A stretch of 64,000 nucleotides of DNA. Source: Shewanella aquimarina. GTDB lineage: Bacteria; Pseudomonadota; Gammaproteobacteria; Enterobacterales; Shewanellaceae. The position numbers were made by a program, and so were the translations under genes. This document shows positions 45,725-56,523 of the stretch, in pieces (the first letter of the stretch is position 1; every line of letters starts with the position of its first letter). The notes under the pieces were generated by a model, which saw only the letters and a list, made by a program, of their open reading frames with translations, was not told where the DNA came from and did not search any database. The stretch covers positions 124,001-188,000 of the forward strand of contig NZ_JAKIKY010000005.1 in the NCBI RefSeq assembly GCF_023349185.1, in the 5' to 3' direction.

Positions 45725-46263
45725 TGTTTTTCCTGTTTGGGCTGTTCGGGTTTCTGTTCTGGCTGGATCTGCTCCTGATAGTTCTCAGGCTGAATGATGG
45801 TGATCACTCTGTCTTTGCCGCTGCTCTCGGCGATCAGCTGTTGCTGCTCTATGTTGTAGCGGATCTGCGAACCTGTGACCTGGCTGCCTTCCTGTTCCAG
45901 GGTGGCGTCGCCGATCAGTGTCAGGGTGCGGCTGGAAAGCTCGTAGCGTATCTCCTTGGCACTGGCAGAAGCTGGGCGGCCATCTTCCATCACCTGAGAG
46001 TAGGTGGCTGGGTTGCCGGTGGCGATGAGGATCTTGCCGCTATTCTTCTCTTTGCTGAAGGCGCGCAGCTCACTGGCCAAAATCTTGATTGAGCCTTGTG
46101 TGACTTCTACCGGACCGTGGAAGATGATCTGGTTGTTCTTGATGTCGGCTTCCTGGCTGGCGGCAGAGATCTTAACCTCTTGCAGCAGGTCGTTTTCCTT
46201 GGCGTGGGCGCCAATACTGACCAGGGACAGCAGGCCCGCAAGAATAAGGCTATTTAGTTTCAT
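45721..46263 (-). CDS. lptA: LptA, periplasmic LPS bridge protein
   Basis: A 180-residue OstA-like protein with a signal peptide ([15 protein letters not shown]) and the beta-jellyroll segment [26 protein letters not shown]. It ends in a Q/P/K/E-rich tail. LptA filaments carry lipopolysaccharide across the periplasm. Overlaps lptC by 14 bp. Confidence 0.93.
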   Translation of the reverse strand: MKLNSLILAGLLSLVSIGAHAKENDLLQEVKISAASQEADIKNNQIIFHGPVEVTQGSIKILASELRAFSKEKNSGKILIATGNPATYSQVMEDGRPASASAKEIRYELSSRTLTLIGDATLEQEGSQVTGSQIRYNIEQQQLIAESSGKDRVITIIQPENYQEQIQPEQKPEQPKQEKQ

Positions 46264-46807
46264 ATGTTCCTTCTACTTGACTCGTCAGTCGTATATTTTG
46301 TGCGTTGAGATCGGCATATAAGCCTTCCCCGGTAATGAGGAAATCTTGCCCTGTGACCCGAATGCTTCTGTCGGATGTCATAATCATAGTATTGAGATCC
46401 AGCTCCAGATAGGTGGTCTCTATGGTCTGAATCGGTTCTTCTGGGCTAATGGCATCAATGATAACATTATTTTCCAGGGTGACCCGTCCGCTATTTTTGT
46501 CCAGTGTGCCCTTGGTGGATCTCAGGCGCCACTGAGCATCGCCGTTGTCGGGATAGACCAGATAGATGGGCTGGGTAAAGTAGGTCTGGTTGCGCTCGGC
46601 GTAGTGCTCCATGTGACTGGCCGATACCCGGCTGTTGATGCCACCCTCATCATTGTATTGCACGCTCTTGAGATCCCGGACGATGTAGTCGGGACGATCG
46701 ACATTTTTGAGGGCCAGATCTTCGTTGCCCTTTTTCGACTGCACCTGCCAATAGAGCAGCAGTGCGGTGCCGAAGAAGGCGATGATCGCCAGGGTGACTC
46801 TGTTCAT
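46250..46807 (-). CDS. lptC: LptC, inner-membrane LPS transport protein
   Basis: A 185-residue bitopic protein with one N-terminal helix (VTLAIIAFFGTALLLYWQVQ) and an OstA-like periplasmic domain (DLKSVQYNDEGGINSRVSASHMEHYAERNQTYFTQP in pieces). It docks LptA to the LptBFG transporter. It overlaps kdsC by four bases. Confidence 0.92.
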   Translation of the reverse strand: MNRVTLAIIAFFGTALLLYWQVQSKKGNEDLALKNVDRPDYIVRDLKSVQYNDEGGINSRVSASHMEHYAERNQTYFTQPIYLVYPDNGDAQWRLRSTKGTLDKNSGRVTLENNVIIDAISPEEPIQTIETTYLELDLNTMIMTSDRSIRVTGQDFLITGEGLYADLNAQNIRLTSQVEGTYETK

Positions 46808-47355
46808 ATGCTCATTCCGTGGGCCGAGGCAAACTTATCCTGACTCAGCAGAATAAGATCCGTCAGTTCACGCAGGGCGCCATGACCGCCCTTGATATGG
46901 GTGACCATGTCGGCGTGTTGGCGCACATAGGGGTGACCGTCGGCCACGCAGACAGACAGGCCAACCTTCTCCATCACAGGCAGGTCCACCATGTCATCAC
47001 CTATGTAGGCAACTTCCTCTGGCGTGACCTTGTAGAGGCTTAGCAGCTCCTGGTAGGGCTCTAGCTTGTTGTCGACACCCTGGTAGATGTGGGTGATGCC
47101 CAGTGCCGTCATGCGATCTTCTACTATCTGTGATTTGCGCCCCGTGATGATGGCCACGGGAATGTCGCTGGTCAGCAGAGAGCGGACGCCATAGCCGTCG
47201 CGGGTATGGAAGGTCTTGAGTTCATCGCCCGAGTTACTCATATAGACCAGGCCGTCGGAGAAGACGCCATCGACGTCGCAGATCAACAGCTTGATCTGTT
47301 TCGCCTTCAGCCAGACTTCGTCGCTGATGGGGCCGTAGAAACCTTGATGTGCCAT
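46804..47355 (-). CDS. kdsC: KdsC, Kdo-8-phosphate phosphatase
   Basis: A 183-residue HAD phosphatase: nucleophile region L-L-I-C-D-V-D-G-V-F-S-D-G, second motif ITGRKS, and late motif YIGDDMVDLPVM. It removes phosphate from Kdo-8-P in lipopolysaccharide inner-core synthesis. It follows kdsD by one base. Confidence 0.95.
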   Translation of the reverse strand: MAHQGFYGPISDEVWLKAKQIKLLICDVDGVFSDGLVYMSNSGDELKTFHTRDGYGVRSLLTSDIPVAIITGRKSQIVEDRMTALGITHIYQGVDNKLEPYQELLSLYKVTPEEVAYIGDDMVDLPVMEKVGLSVCVADGHPYVRQHADMVTHIKGGHGALRELTDLILLSQDKFASAHGMSI

Positions 47356-47356
47356 G

Positions 47357-48334
47357 TTAGATCACCCCCGCCTTAACCATGTCCAGCATGTTGAGTGCGC
47401 CAATCGGTCTTTGTTGATCGTCGGTGACGATCAGGCCGTTGATCTCTTTCTCGTCCATCACCTTGAGCGCCTGGGCGGCTAAGATACCGTCGCTGACGGT
47501 GACGCAGCCATGGGTCATCACCTCTGAGATCGAGGTTTTGCGCAGGTTGATCTCAGCGTCGATCACCCGGCGCAGATCGCCATCGGTGAAGATGCCGACC
47601 AGCAGCCCCTGGTTATTGACCACAGCAGTCATGCCCAGCCCCTTCTTGGAGATCTCATACAGGGCCTCAGTGATACAGATATCTTCGCTAACCAATGGCA
47701 GCTCATCGCCCTTGTGCATCACATCGCTCACCTTGAGCAACAGCTTGCGGCCCAGGCTACCGCCTGGATGGGACAGGGCGAAATCATCTTTGGTAAAGCC
47801 ACGAGCCTGAAGCAGGGCCACCGCCAGGGCATCGCCCATAACCAGGGTGGCCGTGGTGCTGGATGTTGGCGCCAGCCCCAGCGGACAAGCTTCTTCCGGC
47901 ACCTCGATACACAGGTGGACTATGGCGTGTTTGGCCATGTTGGATTCGGGTTTCCCCGTCACCGCGATGACCGGTAGTCCCATGCGCTTGATCACCGGCA
48001 TCAGGGTTAAAATTTCGCTGGCCTCACCCGAGTTGGAGATGGCGAGCACGATATCGTTCTCGCTCAGTACGCCCAGGTCTCCGTGGCTGGCCTCGCCGGG
48101 GTGGACGAAGAAGGCGGGGGTACCAGTGCTGGCCAGGGTGGCCGAGATCTTGTTACCTATGTGGCCGGATTTGCCCATGCCCATCACAATTACCTTGCCG
48201 GTGCAGGCGAGGATCAGCTGGCAGGCTTTGGCAAATTCACTTGAGTCGACATATTGATACAGGTTGTCCAGCGCGTTGCGCTCGATATCGATAACCTTGC
48301 GTCCCCAATGACGTAATTGATCTGCATCTACCAT
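47357..48334 (-). CDS. kdsD: KdsD, arabinose-5-phosphate isomerase
   Basis: A 325-residue enzyme: an N-terminal SIS domain (GMGKSGHIGNKISATLASTGTPAFFVHPGEA in pieces; ISNSGEASE) and two C-terminal CBS domains (~205-325). It makes arabinose-5-phosphate from ribulose-5-phosphate, the first step to Kdo. Full length. Confidence 0.95.
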   Translation of the reverse strand: MVDADQLRHWGRKVIDIERNALDNLYQYVDSSEFAKACQLILACTGKVIVMGMGKSGHIGNKISATLASTGTPAFFVHPGEASHGDLGVLSENDIVLAISNSGEASEILTLMPVIKRMGLPVIAVTGKPESNMAKHAIVHLCIEVPEEACPLGLAPTSSTTATLVMGDALAVALLQARGFTKDDFALSHPGGSLGRKLLLKVSDVMHKGDELPLVSEDICITEALYEISKKGLGMTAVVNNQGLLVGIFTDGDLRRVIDAEINLRKTSISEVMTHGCVTVSDGILAAQALKVMDEKEINGLIVTDDQQRPIGALNMLDMVKAGVI

Positions 48335-48367
48335 CTTGTTCTCTCTATTTTGTCGGCCTAAACGTTA

Positions 48368-49327
48368 TTAGGATAGGAAAAGCGTGACTTGGTACGCGAT
48401 AAAAGTCGCTAATAACACGCCGCCATGCCAAGGGCGAAGTTGGCGGGCTTTGCCGGTTAATAAAATCAGTATGGCCAGGGCAACGCTGGTTGCCATCACC
48501 ATGTAAAAGTCGCGACTGCTGGCGGCGGCATCTACCGCGCCTGGGGCGATAAGGGCGGGCAGCGCCAATACCGCGAGAATATTAAACAGGTTCGAGCCGA
48601 CCACGTTACCTATGGCCAGATCGTCTTCCTTCTTCAGCACGCCTGCCACACAGGCCGCCAGCTCTGGCAGGCTGGTGCCGACGGCAATGATGGTCAGGCC
48701 TATGACTAAGTCTGACATATGGAAGGCCTTGGCGATACCCACGGCGCCTTGCACCATCCAGTCGGCAGACAGGGGCAGCAGCACTAGGCCGATGACGAGC
48801 CAGAGGATCGCCTTGGGCGTGGGGACATCTTTAGGCACCTCGCTCTCTGCCTCATCGATGAGTGGATCCTTTTCCTTATTGGCGATCGCATGCCAGATCA
48901 GGTATCCCATGAGGGCGAAGAAGAGTACCAACAGCACCAGCCCTTCGATGCGGGTCAGCTGACCATCATAGAGAAAGTATCCTGCCAGCGCCGTGGCGCC
49001 AAGCATCATAGGGATTTCCCGCTTGAGTGTCTGTGAGCTTACCGAGATTGCGCCTAACAGCGCGGTGATCCCTAAGATCAGTGTGATGTTGGCGACGTTG
49101 GAGCCCAGCACATTACCTATGGCCGTGTCTGTCATTCCCTCGAGGGAGGCGGTGGCTGCCACAAACATTTCCGGGGCCGAGCTGCCCATAGCGACGATAG
49201 TGAGGCCAATCAACATAGGCGGCAGGCCGAGATTACGGGCGAATGCCGCGGCGCCGAAGACAAATTTGTCGGCACTCCAAACCAGTGCACCCAAACCAGC
49301 AATCAGTAAGAAAATATTAAATAGCAT
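48368..49327 (-). CDS. yrbG: YrbG-type calcium/sodium antiporter
   Basis: A 319-residue inner-membrane CaCA-family exchanger with ten helices in two inverted repeats. The ion-binding alpha repeats are GLTIVAMGSSAPEMFVAATAS with NVLGSNVANI, and GLTIIAVGTSLPELAACVAG with NVVGSNLFNI. It opens the leftward series that leads into kdsD and lies divergent from the mla operon, an arrangement kept across gammaproteobacteria. Confidence 0.93.
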   Translation of the reverse strand: MLFNIFLLIAGLGALVWSADKFVFGAAAFARNLGLPPMLIGLTIVAMGSSAPEMFVAATASLEGMTDTAIGNVLGSNVANITLILGITALLGAISVSSQTLKREIPMMLGATALAGYFLYDGQLTRIEGLVLLVLFFALMGYLIWHAIANKEKDPLIDEAESEVPKDVPTPKAILWLVIGLVLLPLSADWMVQGAVGIAKAFHMSDLVIGLTIIAVGTSLPELAACVAGVLKKEDDLAIGNVVGSNLFNILAVLALPALIAPGAVDAAASSRDFYMVMATSVALAILILLTGKARQLRPWHGGVLLATFIAYQVTLFLS

Positions 49328-49492
49328 TGAAAATCTTTTTATTTAAGAGTCTGCCGCGCATTTTCGCTGGATTTGAACAAAATTGAAAGTATTGCGCAAA
49401 GATAGTGTCGATTCAGTTGTGCACAATCCGTCAATTTCGTACAATTTGCCTCTTTTCCTGCCGCCTAACCATGGAACGCACTAGGTCCCGTT

Positions 49493-50371
49493 ATGAGTCA
49501 TCAATCGTTAAGTCATGACAACCAAGCAGAGGGTGAGACTAAGCCGATGGAACAAGCGCCGATGGAACAAGCGAAGCCATTGGTCGAGATCAGTCATCTG
49601 GGCTTCAGTCGTGGCACCCATGTTATCTATGATGATGTCAGCCTCACCATCCCCAGGGGGAAGGTGACCGCCATCATGGGACCCAGCGGCATAGGCAAGA
49701 CCACACTGCTCAAGCTCATCGGTGGCCAGCTGCGCCCAGACAAAGGGGTCATCAAGGTCGATGGCATAGATGTGCATCAATGCAATCGGGGCGAGCTGTT
49801 TGCCCTGCGTAAGCGCATGAGCATGCTGTTTCAGAGCGGCGCCCTGTTTACCGACATGAATGTGTTCGACAACGTGGCCTTTGCCCTTAGGGAACACTCC
49901 GAGCTGCCCGAGGCGATCATTCGCCGCATCGTGTTGATGAAGCTCGAGGCGGTCGGTCTTCGCGGCGCGGCTCAGATGATGCCGAGCGAACTCTCTGGCG
50001 GCATGCAGAGACGTGCGGCCCTGGCCCGCGCCATCGCCTTGGAGCCCGAGTTGGTACTCTACGATGAGCCATTCGCCGGTCAGGACCCTATCTCCATGGG
50101 CGTCCTGGTTAAACTGATCCGCGAGCTGAGCGACGCGCTGAGCCTCACCTCTGTGGTGGTGTCTCACGATGTGCAAGAGGTGCTGGGGATCGCCGACTAC
50201 GTCTATGTGCTGGCCGATAAGAAGGTGATCGCCCACGGCACGCCAGCCGAATTAAGGGCCGCAGACAATCCGAAATTGAAACAGTTTATCGGCGGCGAGC
50301 CCGACGGGCCCGTGCCGTTTCATTTTCCCGCCCAGGATTACCAGAAGGAGATGTTAGGTGAGCGTGATTGA
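49493..50371 (+). CDS. mlaF: MlaF, phospholipid-transport ABC ATPase
   Basis: A 292-residue ATPase: Walker [10 protein letters not shown], signature L-S-G-G-M-Q-R-R, Walker [14 protein letters not shown]. With MlaE, MlaD and MlaB it moves phospholipids between the inner membrane and MlaC, preserving outer-membrane asymmetry. The start at 49493 gives about 29 extra residues before the ABC core, including M-E-Q-A-P-M-E-Q-A, produced by an exact 15-bp tandem duplication (49544-49573). An internal Met in the duplicated unit is a possible alternative start. Confidence 0.94.
   Translation: MSHQSLSHDNQAEGETKPMEQAPMEQAKPLVEISHLGFSRGTHVIYDDVSLTIPRGKVTAIMGPSGIGKTTLLKLIGGQLRPDKGVIKVDGIDVHQCNRGELFALRKRMSMLFQSGALFTDMNVFDNVAFALREHSELPEAIIRRIVLMKLEAVGLRGAAQMMPSELSGGMQRRAALARAIALEPELVLYDEPFAGQDPISMGVLVKLIRELSDALSLTSVVVSHDVQEVLGIADYVYVLADKKVIAHGTPAELRAADNPKLKQFIGGEPDGPVPFHFPAQDYQKEMLGERD
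49544..49573 (+). repeat. Exact 15-bp in-frame tandem duplication in mlaF
   Basis: CCGATGGAACAAGCG occurs twice head to tail (49544 and 49559), inserting P-M-E-Q-A in the variable N-terminus. Confidence 0.9.
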
Positions 50372-51143
50372 TCAAATCGCCCGCTTAGGTCGTGGTGCGA
50401 TCGACAGTGTCACCGGCCTGGGACGCGCCGGGCTCATGTTGTGGGGCGCCATCGCCAAGGTGCCGAGGGTACGTAAGGGCACGCCGCTACTGATCAAGCA
50501 GCTGTATGTGATCGGCGTGCAGTCCATGGTGATCATTTTGGTCTCTGGCCTCTTCATCGGTATGGTGCTGGCGCTGCAGGGCTATAATATTTTGGTGGGT
50601 TTTGGTACCGAAGACAGCCTGGGGCCCATGGTGGCGCTCAGTCTGCTGCGTGAACTTGGCCCCGTGGTGACCGCGCTGCTGTTTGCCGGACGAGCAGGCT
50701 CGGCGCTCACCGCAGAGATAGGCCTGATGAAGAGTACCGAACAGCTCTCCAGCCTGGAGATGATGGCTATCGATCCTCTGCGTCAGGTGATCGCGCCGCG
50801 CTTCTGGGCCGGGGTGATCAGCCTGCCGCTGTTGGCGCTGATGTTTACCGCCGTGGGCATCTATGGCGGTCATCTGGTGGGGGTTGAGTGGAAGGGGATC
50901 GACAGCGGCAGCTTCTGGTCGATACTGCAGGCCTCGGTAGAGTGGCGTCAGGACATAGTGAACTGTTTGATCAAGAGCCTGGTGTTCGCCGTAGTGGTCA
51001 CCTGGATAGCCCTGTATCGTGGCTATCATGTGATCCCCAATCCCGAGGGGATTAGCAGGGCGACCACACAGACCGTGGTGCAGTCCAGCCTGGCGGTGTT
51101 AGCGCTGGACTTCCTGTTGACGGCCATGATGTTTGGCCGCTGA
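50358..51143 (+). CDS. mlaE: MlaE, phospholipid-transport permease
   Basis: A 261-residue permease with about five helices and the conserved [24 protein letters not shown] coupling region (in pieces). Overlaps mlaF by 14 bases and partners it. Confidence 0.94.
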   Translation: MSVIDQIARLGRGAIDSVTGLGRAGLMLWGAIAKVPRVRKGTPLLIKQLYVIGVQSMVIILVSGLFIGMVLALQGYNILVGFGTEDSLGPMVALSLLRELGPVVTALLFAGRAGSALTAEIGLMKSTEQLSSLEMMAIDPLRQVIAPRFWAGVISLPLLALMFTAVGIYGGHLVGVEWKGIDSGSFWSILQASVEWRQDIVNCLIKSLVFAVVVTWIALYRGYHVIPNPEGISRATTQTVVQSSLAVLALDFLLTAMMFGR

Positions 51144-51214
51144 TGAATTTTTGTTTATGGATAAACCTATATGCCAGCCTTCGTGGTATGTATAGAACTG
51201 AGTGGTAATTGGGT

Positions 51215-51688
51215 ATGTTGACTCGCAAAATTGAACTTTTAGTTGGTTTGTTTATTCTGTCGGGCCTGATGGCCTTCCTGGTCTTGGTGTTCAATGTCGC
51301 CAACGTCGAGGTGAAGCCTGGGCAGAGCCACTACACCTTGTATGCCAAGTTTACCAATGTGGGTGGTCTCAAGGTGCGCTCGCCGGTCAAAGTGGGTGGC
51401 GTGGTGGTCGGTCGGGTGACCAAGATAGGCCTGGATCCCGACGAACTGGTGGCCGTGGTCGAGTTGGCGATGGATAAAGAGTACGATCAGTTCCCCGAGA
51501 CCAGTAGCCTGTCTATCTTGACCTCTGGCCTCTTGGGTGAGCAGTTCCTAGGCCTGACCCCGGGTTTCGTGATGGACGATATCGGCATGCTCAAAGATGG
51601 CGATCGTATCGACGATACTCACTCGGCGTTAGTGCTCGAAGATCTGATCGGCCAGTTCTTATACAGTATGAAGTCTAAAGAAAATTAA
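51215..51688 (+). CDS. mlaD: MlaD, MCE-domain phospholipid-transport protein
   Basis: A 157-residue bitopic protein from ATG 51215: one N-terminal helix (IELLVGLFILSGLMAFLVLVF in pieces) and an MCE domain (YTLYAKFTNVGGLKVRSPVKVGG in pieces). It forms the hexameric periplasmic ring on MlaFE. A TTG two codons earlier is less likely. Confidence 0.93.
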   Translation: MLTRKIELLVGLFILSGLMAFLVLVFNVANVEVKPGQSHYTLYAKFTNVGGLKVRSPVKVGGVVVGRVTKIGLDPDELVAVVELAMDKEYDQFPETSSLSILTSGLLGEQFLGLTPGFVMDDIGMLKDGDRIDDTHSALVLEDLIGQFLYSMKSKEN

Positions 51689-51699
51689 TAGGGACGAAT

Positions 51700-52353
51700 A
51701 TGAAACAGTTGTTGCAAGTACTCTTCTCCTCCATGTTATTGCTGATCGGCGGTGCGGTTAGCGCCGAGGAGATCTCGGTCAATACCAAGGACCCCTATGC
51801 CATGGTGGAATCGGTCGCCAACAAGACTTTTGCCCGATTTCATCAGGATATTGCCACAATTCAGGCCAATCCTGACCATCTTAAGGTGATAGTCTCTGAC
51901 GAGCTGATGCCTTATATCGATTACAAGTATGCCTCTTACAAGGTGATGGGGCCTTACCTACGCCAGAGTACGCCGGATCAGCGTGAGCGTTTCGCCGAGG
52001 CGTTTAGGGCCTATCTGATTGCCACCTATGCTCAGGCCTTTACCGAGTATACGGATCAGCAGGTAGAGTTTGCCCCTGCCAAGCGTTTCGACGATGAGAA
52101 GATGGTGGATGTTAACGTGCAGATCATCGAGCAGGGACGTCCGCCTATCAAGCTGATCTTCAGGGTTCGCCGCCTCAAAGACGACACCTGGAAGGCGTTC
52201 GACTTGGTGGCCGAAGGGGTCAGCCTGCTCTCCTCAAAGAGCGCCGAGATCACTAACCTCATCCGCCAGAATGGCATAGATGCGGTGATCAAGGAGCTAG
52301 AGACGCACACGGCAGGTCGTATCAGCTTGGCGAGTAAGGAGACTAAGCTATAA
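51700..52353 (+). CDS. mlaC: MlaC, periplasmic phospholipid carrier
   Basis: A 217-residue secreted protein (signal ending GGAVSA) of the Tol-Ttg2/MlaC fold, with the segment ELMPYIDYKYASYKVMGPYLRQ. It ferries lipid between MlaA at the outer membrane and the MlaFEDB complex. Its TAA shares a base with the mlaB ATG. Confidence 0.93.
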   Translation: MKQLLQVLFSSMLLLIGGAVSAEEISVNTKDPYAMVESVANKTFARFHQDIATIQANPDHLKVIVSDELMPYIDYKYASYKVMGPYLRQSTPDQRERFAEAFRAYLIATYAQAFTEYTDQQVEFAPAKRFDDEKMVDVNVQIIEQGRPPIKLIFRVRRLKDDTWKAFDLVAEGVSLLSSKSAEITNLIRQNGIDAVIKELETHTAGRISLASKETKL

Positions 52354-52646
52354 TGCTGGCCTTTGAGCAGGACGCTGGCCAGTGCAAGGTGAGCGGCCAG
52401 CTGTCACAGGCGGCCGTGGTACAGCTCTGGCCTAAACTGGAGACACTGCTGAGCGGGCCATGTGAGCGATTGGATCTCTCTGGGGTCGCCTATAGCGATA
52501 GCGCAGGTGTCGCTCTCTTGTTGCATCTGGTGGCAGAGCAGCAGGCGAAGGGAAAATCACTGGCGCTTTGCAACCCACCATTGCAACTGCAAAAGCTAAT
52601 AGATTTATATGATTTACAAGACTTCTTCACCGAAGAAGCCAAATAA
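52353..52646 (+). CDS. mlaB: MlaB, STAS-domain subunit
   Basis: A 97-residue STAS protein (LDLSGVAYSDSAGVALLLHL) that binds MlaF and regulates the ATPase. TAATG overlap with mlaC indicates coupling. Confidence 0.9.
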   Translation: MLAFEQDAGQCKVSGQLSQAAVVQLWPKLETLLSGPCERLDLSGVAYSDSAGVALLLHLVAEQQAKGKSLALCNPPLQLQKLIDLYDLQDFFTEEAK

Positions 52647-52661
52647 AAGGGTTATCCGTTT

Positions 52662-52919
52662 ATGGAATGTAATGAGATTGAACAGCTGCTTACTCAAGCG
52701 CTGGCACTAGATGAAGTACACGTGAGTCAGGATGGGACACACTATAAGATTGTCGCCGTCGGCGAGTGTTTCGACGGTGTGAGCCGCGTCAAGCAGCAGC
52801 AGATGATCTATGCCCCCTTGATGGAACATGTGACCAGTGGGGCGCTACATGCCATCACTATCAATGCCTTTACCCCGACGCAGTGGAAGCGTGAAAAAAT
52901 CTTCAACATGCCAGGTTAG
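52662..52919 (+). CDS. ibaG: IbaG, BolA-family protein
   Basis: An 85-residue BolA-type protein (VGECFDGVSRVKQQQMIYAPLMEHVTSG in pieces). IbaG is linked to acid resistance and interacts with monothiol glutaredoxins through a [2Fe-2S] cluster. It sits between mlaB and murA, as in E. coli. Confidence 0.93.
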   Translation: MECNEIEQLLTQALALDEVHVSQDGTHYKIVAVGECFDGVSRVKQQQMIYAPLMEHVTSGALHAITINAFTPTQWKREKIFNMPG

Positions 52920-54188
<1,269 letters not shown>

Positions 54189-54204
54189 CCTTTTCTTTAT
54201 CATG

Positions 54205-54231
54205 AAAAAGCCACCTTAGGGTGGCTTTTTT
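54205..54231 (+). terminator. Rho-independent terminator after murA
   Basis: GCCACC (54210-54215), a TTAG loop and GGTGGC (54220-54225) then seven T; A-rich on the other side, so it is likely bidirectional. Confidence 0.92.
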
Positions 54232-54308
54232 GTGGCCGAGATAAATTTGCGTTGATATTGTCGAGACTGTCACGGCGGCCTATGTTGAGCCAGTGTTAAA
54301 GTCTTCCT

Positions 54309-55697
54309 ATGCTGACGTTTATCGTGTTTAACATCTACCTCTTCTATGGCCTAGTGTTTTTTTCCATTGGCTGCGTAGTCGTTTTTCGCAATTTTAAGTA
54401 CAGTCAGCTCTCTATCTCGCCAACGCTCTGGGCCCTGGCCCTGTTTGGCTTTACCCACGCCTTCCACGAGTGGTCTGAGTTATACGTCATCCTGTTTGCC
54501 GACGACATCAGTCAGCAATATCAGGTATTGGTGCAGTGGCTTAGGCTACTTAAATTGGCACTCTCGTTTGCCAGCCTGATGGTGTTTGCCTGGCTGCTCT
54601 TCGCTATCTTGTCGCGGCGCATAGCCCGCATAGGTCATGGGGCGATCCTGCTGGTTCTGCTGGCCTACAGTATCTCAGTGGCGCGTCTATCTGGCTCCTT
54701 GGATCTCTCCGATGAGATGTTTTCACAGGCGGCCCACTGTACGCGTTTGTTGCTGGGGTTTGGCAGCGCGTTTCTGGCCGGCTCCGGCATGGCTATCTAT
54801 GGCCATGGCTTGCTACAGGCGCGGCATGACTATGGCCAGTATTTTGTGGCAACCGGTGTGGGCCTGTGGATTTACGGCGTGCTTGCGGGTCTGGTGCCGA
54901 CCGACTTGCATATGACCATTCCCGTGCTGCGTACCCTGGCCAGTGGCCTGGTGTTGATCACCCTGTTTAAGGCGCTCAAGATCTTCGACATCGAGCGGGA
55001 GCAGCAAACTGAGGTGAAGTTAAAGCGCGCGATCGAGGCCGATAAGTATAAGGCGATCGGTCAGCTGGCCATGGGGGTGGCCCATGAGATCAACAATCCG
55101 CTGGCATCCTCGACCCTGGCGCTGGATCTGCTAGAGCGAAAGCATCCGCCACAAGATGACGCGTACAAAGAGTACATCAACCGCATTCGACTCGGGATCA
55201 GCCGCGCCGCCGAGATCAGCAAGGAGTTACTGGCTTATGCCAGACCGACCTCGGAGGAGGCGATGCCGGTGTGCCTGGCTGAGGTGATTCGCTCGTCGAT
55301 TAAGCTGCTGTCACATAAGCAACGTAATTTCGAGATCCGGGTCAATTGTCCCGAATCGCTGTCGATGTTGGGGCAGAAGATTAAGCTTGAAGAGCTGCTG
55401 ATCAATCTGCTCAACAATGCCATGGATGCCAGTGAACAGGGCGGCATTATCTGCGTCGATGTGGCAAGCGAAGCGGGTGGCATTTCTCTGTCGGTCACGG
55501 ACCAGGGGCAGGGGATGGACGATGCGAGTCTTGCTAGGGCGCTAGAGCCTTTTTACTCCACCAAGGCGATAGGTAAGGGTACCGGACTTGGGCTGGCCAT
55601 CTGCGAGTCGATAGTCAGGGCCCACAGGGGAAGCATGGATATTCACAGCCAGCTGGGGCAGGGAACCCAGGTGTCGATTTTATTTGAGGAGGCCTGA
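54309..55697 (+). CDS. Multi-span membrane sensor histidine kinase
   Basis: A 462-residue kinase. Residues ~1-225 hold seven to eight membrane helices with two histidines near helix ends (FTHAFHEWSEL), then a short coiled segment (DIEREQQTEVKLKRAIEADKYK in pieces). H-box G-V-A-H259-E-I-N-N-P-L belongs to the NtrB/DctB-like class; N-box LINLLNNAMDAS and GTGLGLAIC follow. Its last base is the A of the regulator's ATG, so it is paired with that regulator. The ligand is unknown; a nearby multihaem cytochrome suggests a redox or electron-acceptor signal. Confidence 0.88.
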   Translation: MLTFIVFNIYLFYGLVFFSIGCVVVFRNFKYSQLSISPTLWALALFGFTHAFHEWSELYVILFADDISQQYQVLVQWLRLLKLALSFASLMVFAWLLFAILSRRIARIGHGAILLVLLAYSISVARLSGSLDLSDEMFSQAAHCTRLLLGFGSAFLAGSGMAIYGHGLLQARHDYGQYFVATGVGLWIYGVLAGLVPTDLHMTIPVLRTLASGLVLITLFKALKIFDIEREQQTEVKLKRAIEADKYKAIGQLAMGVAHEINNPLASSTLALDLLERKHPPQDDAYKEYINRIRLGISRAAEISKELLAYARPTSEEAMPVCLAEVIRSSIKLLSHKQRNFEIRVNCPESLSMLGQKIKLEELLINLLNNAMDASEQGGIICVDVASEAGGISLSVTDQGQGMDDASLARALEPFYSTKAIGKGTGLGLAICESIVRAHRGSMDIHSQLGQGTQVSILFEEA

Positions 55698-56329
55698 TGG
55701 CCAGCATTTTAATTGCCGAAGATGACGCCGACTTACGCACCAATATGGTGGATATCTTAGAGTTGGAAGGCCATCAGGTTGTTGCGGTCGATTGCGCCGA
55801 GGCGGCGATCTCGGCCTGCCAGCAGCACACCTTCGACATCGCGCTGATGGATTTGCTCATGCCGGGTATGACAGGGGTCGAGGCGATCTCTAACCTACGC
55901 CAATTGAATCCTTTCATCGCCATTATCATAGTCACCGCCTACGCCACGGTCGATACCGCCGTCGATGCCATGAAGAAGGGCGCCGATAGCGTGATGACCA
56001 AACCCTTCAATGCCGGTGAGCTATTGATGGGGATTAAACGCAGTATCGCGGAGAAGCAGTTGTTGAAGTCGGCCGTCAATATCGACGCCGATAGCGTCTA
56101 TGCCGCCCTGGCCAATCCGTTGCGGCGCTCGACCCTGAAACAGCTGGGGACTCATAAGCAACTTAAATTTATGGATCTTTGCCGCCTGGTGGGCGTCGAG
56201 GATCACACCAGGTTTAACTTTCATCTGCGCCAATTAAAGAAGGCCGGTCTGGTGCAACAAAATGAGAGTAAGGTCTATATTTTGACAACAACTGGGCAAT
56301 TTGTTTTACAAAATCACAATCTTTCATGA
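55697..56329 (+). CDS. Response regulator with ArsR-like winged-helix output
   Basis: A 210-residue regulator. Receiver domain: acidic pair E8-D9-D10, phospho-acceptor D52 (ALMDLLMPGM), T in VTAYATVDTA and K in MTKPFN. The output is not Fis, OmpR or LuxR type but reads ANPLRRSTLKQL..LKFMDLCRLVGVEDHTRFNFHLRQLKKAGLVQ (in pieces), resembling ArsR/HTH_20 domains. This combination is uncommon. The gene overlaps the kinase gene by one base and precedes a 25-bp inverted repeat and the cytochrome gene, its likely target. Confidence 0.85.
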   Translation: MASILIAEDDADLRTNMVDILELEGHQVVAVDCAEAAISACQQHTFDIALMDLLMPGMTGVEAISNLRQLNPFIAIIIVTAYATVDTAVDAMKKGADSVMTKPFNAGELLMGIKRSIAEKQLLKSAVNIDADSVYAALANPLRRSTLKQLGTHKQLKFMDLCRLVGVEDHTRFNFHLRQLKKAGLVQQNESKVYILTTTGQFVLQNHNLS

Positions 56330-56380
56330 CGTCATAAAATCCTAATAATCAGTAGGTTAATCTTGTTCTGATAAGGAAAC

Positions 56381-56405
56381 TTCACAATAGTCAGGCTATT
56401 GTGAA
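56381..56405. promoter_or_regulatory. 25-bp inverted repeat upstream of the octahaem cytochrome gene
   Basis: Perfect 10-bp arms TTCACAATAG and CTATTGTGAA flank a five-base TCAGG centre, 119 bp before the cytochrome start. It fits a dimeric operator, most simply for the adjacent ArsR-like regulator; it could instead form an RNA hairpin. Confidence 0.6.
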
Positions 56406-56523
56406 ATCGCCTAATCTATCCCTTAAGTGGTAAGTCGCAAATACTGTGACCATGTCCGAAGAGACATATCAGTCACCCTTCCTGCAAGTTGGTGATTGTC
56501 ATAAGCCACGAGAGGATGAATAT

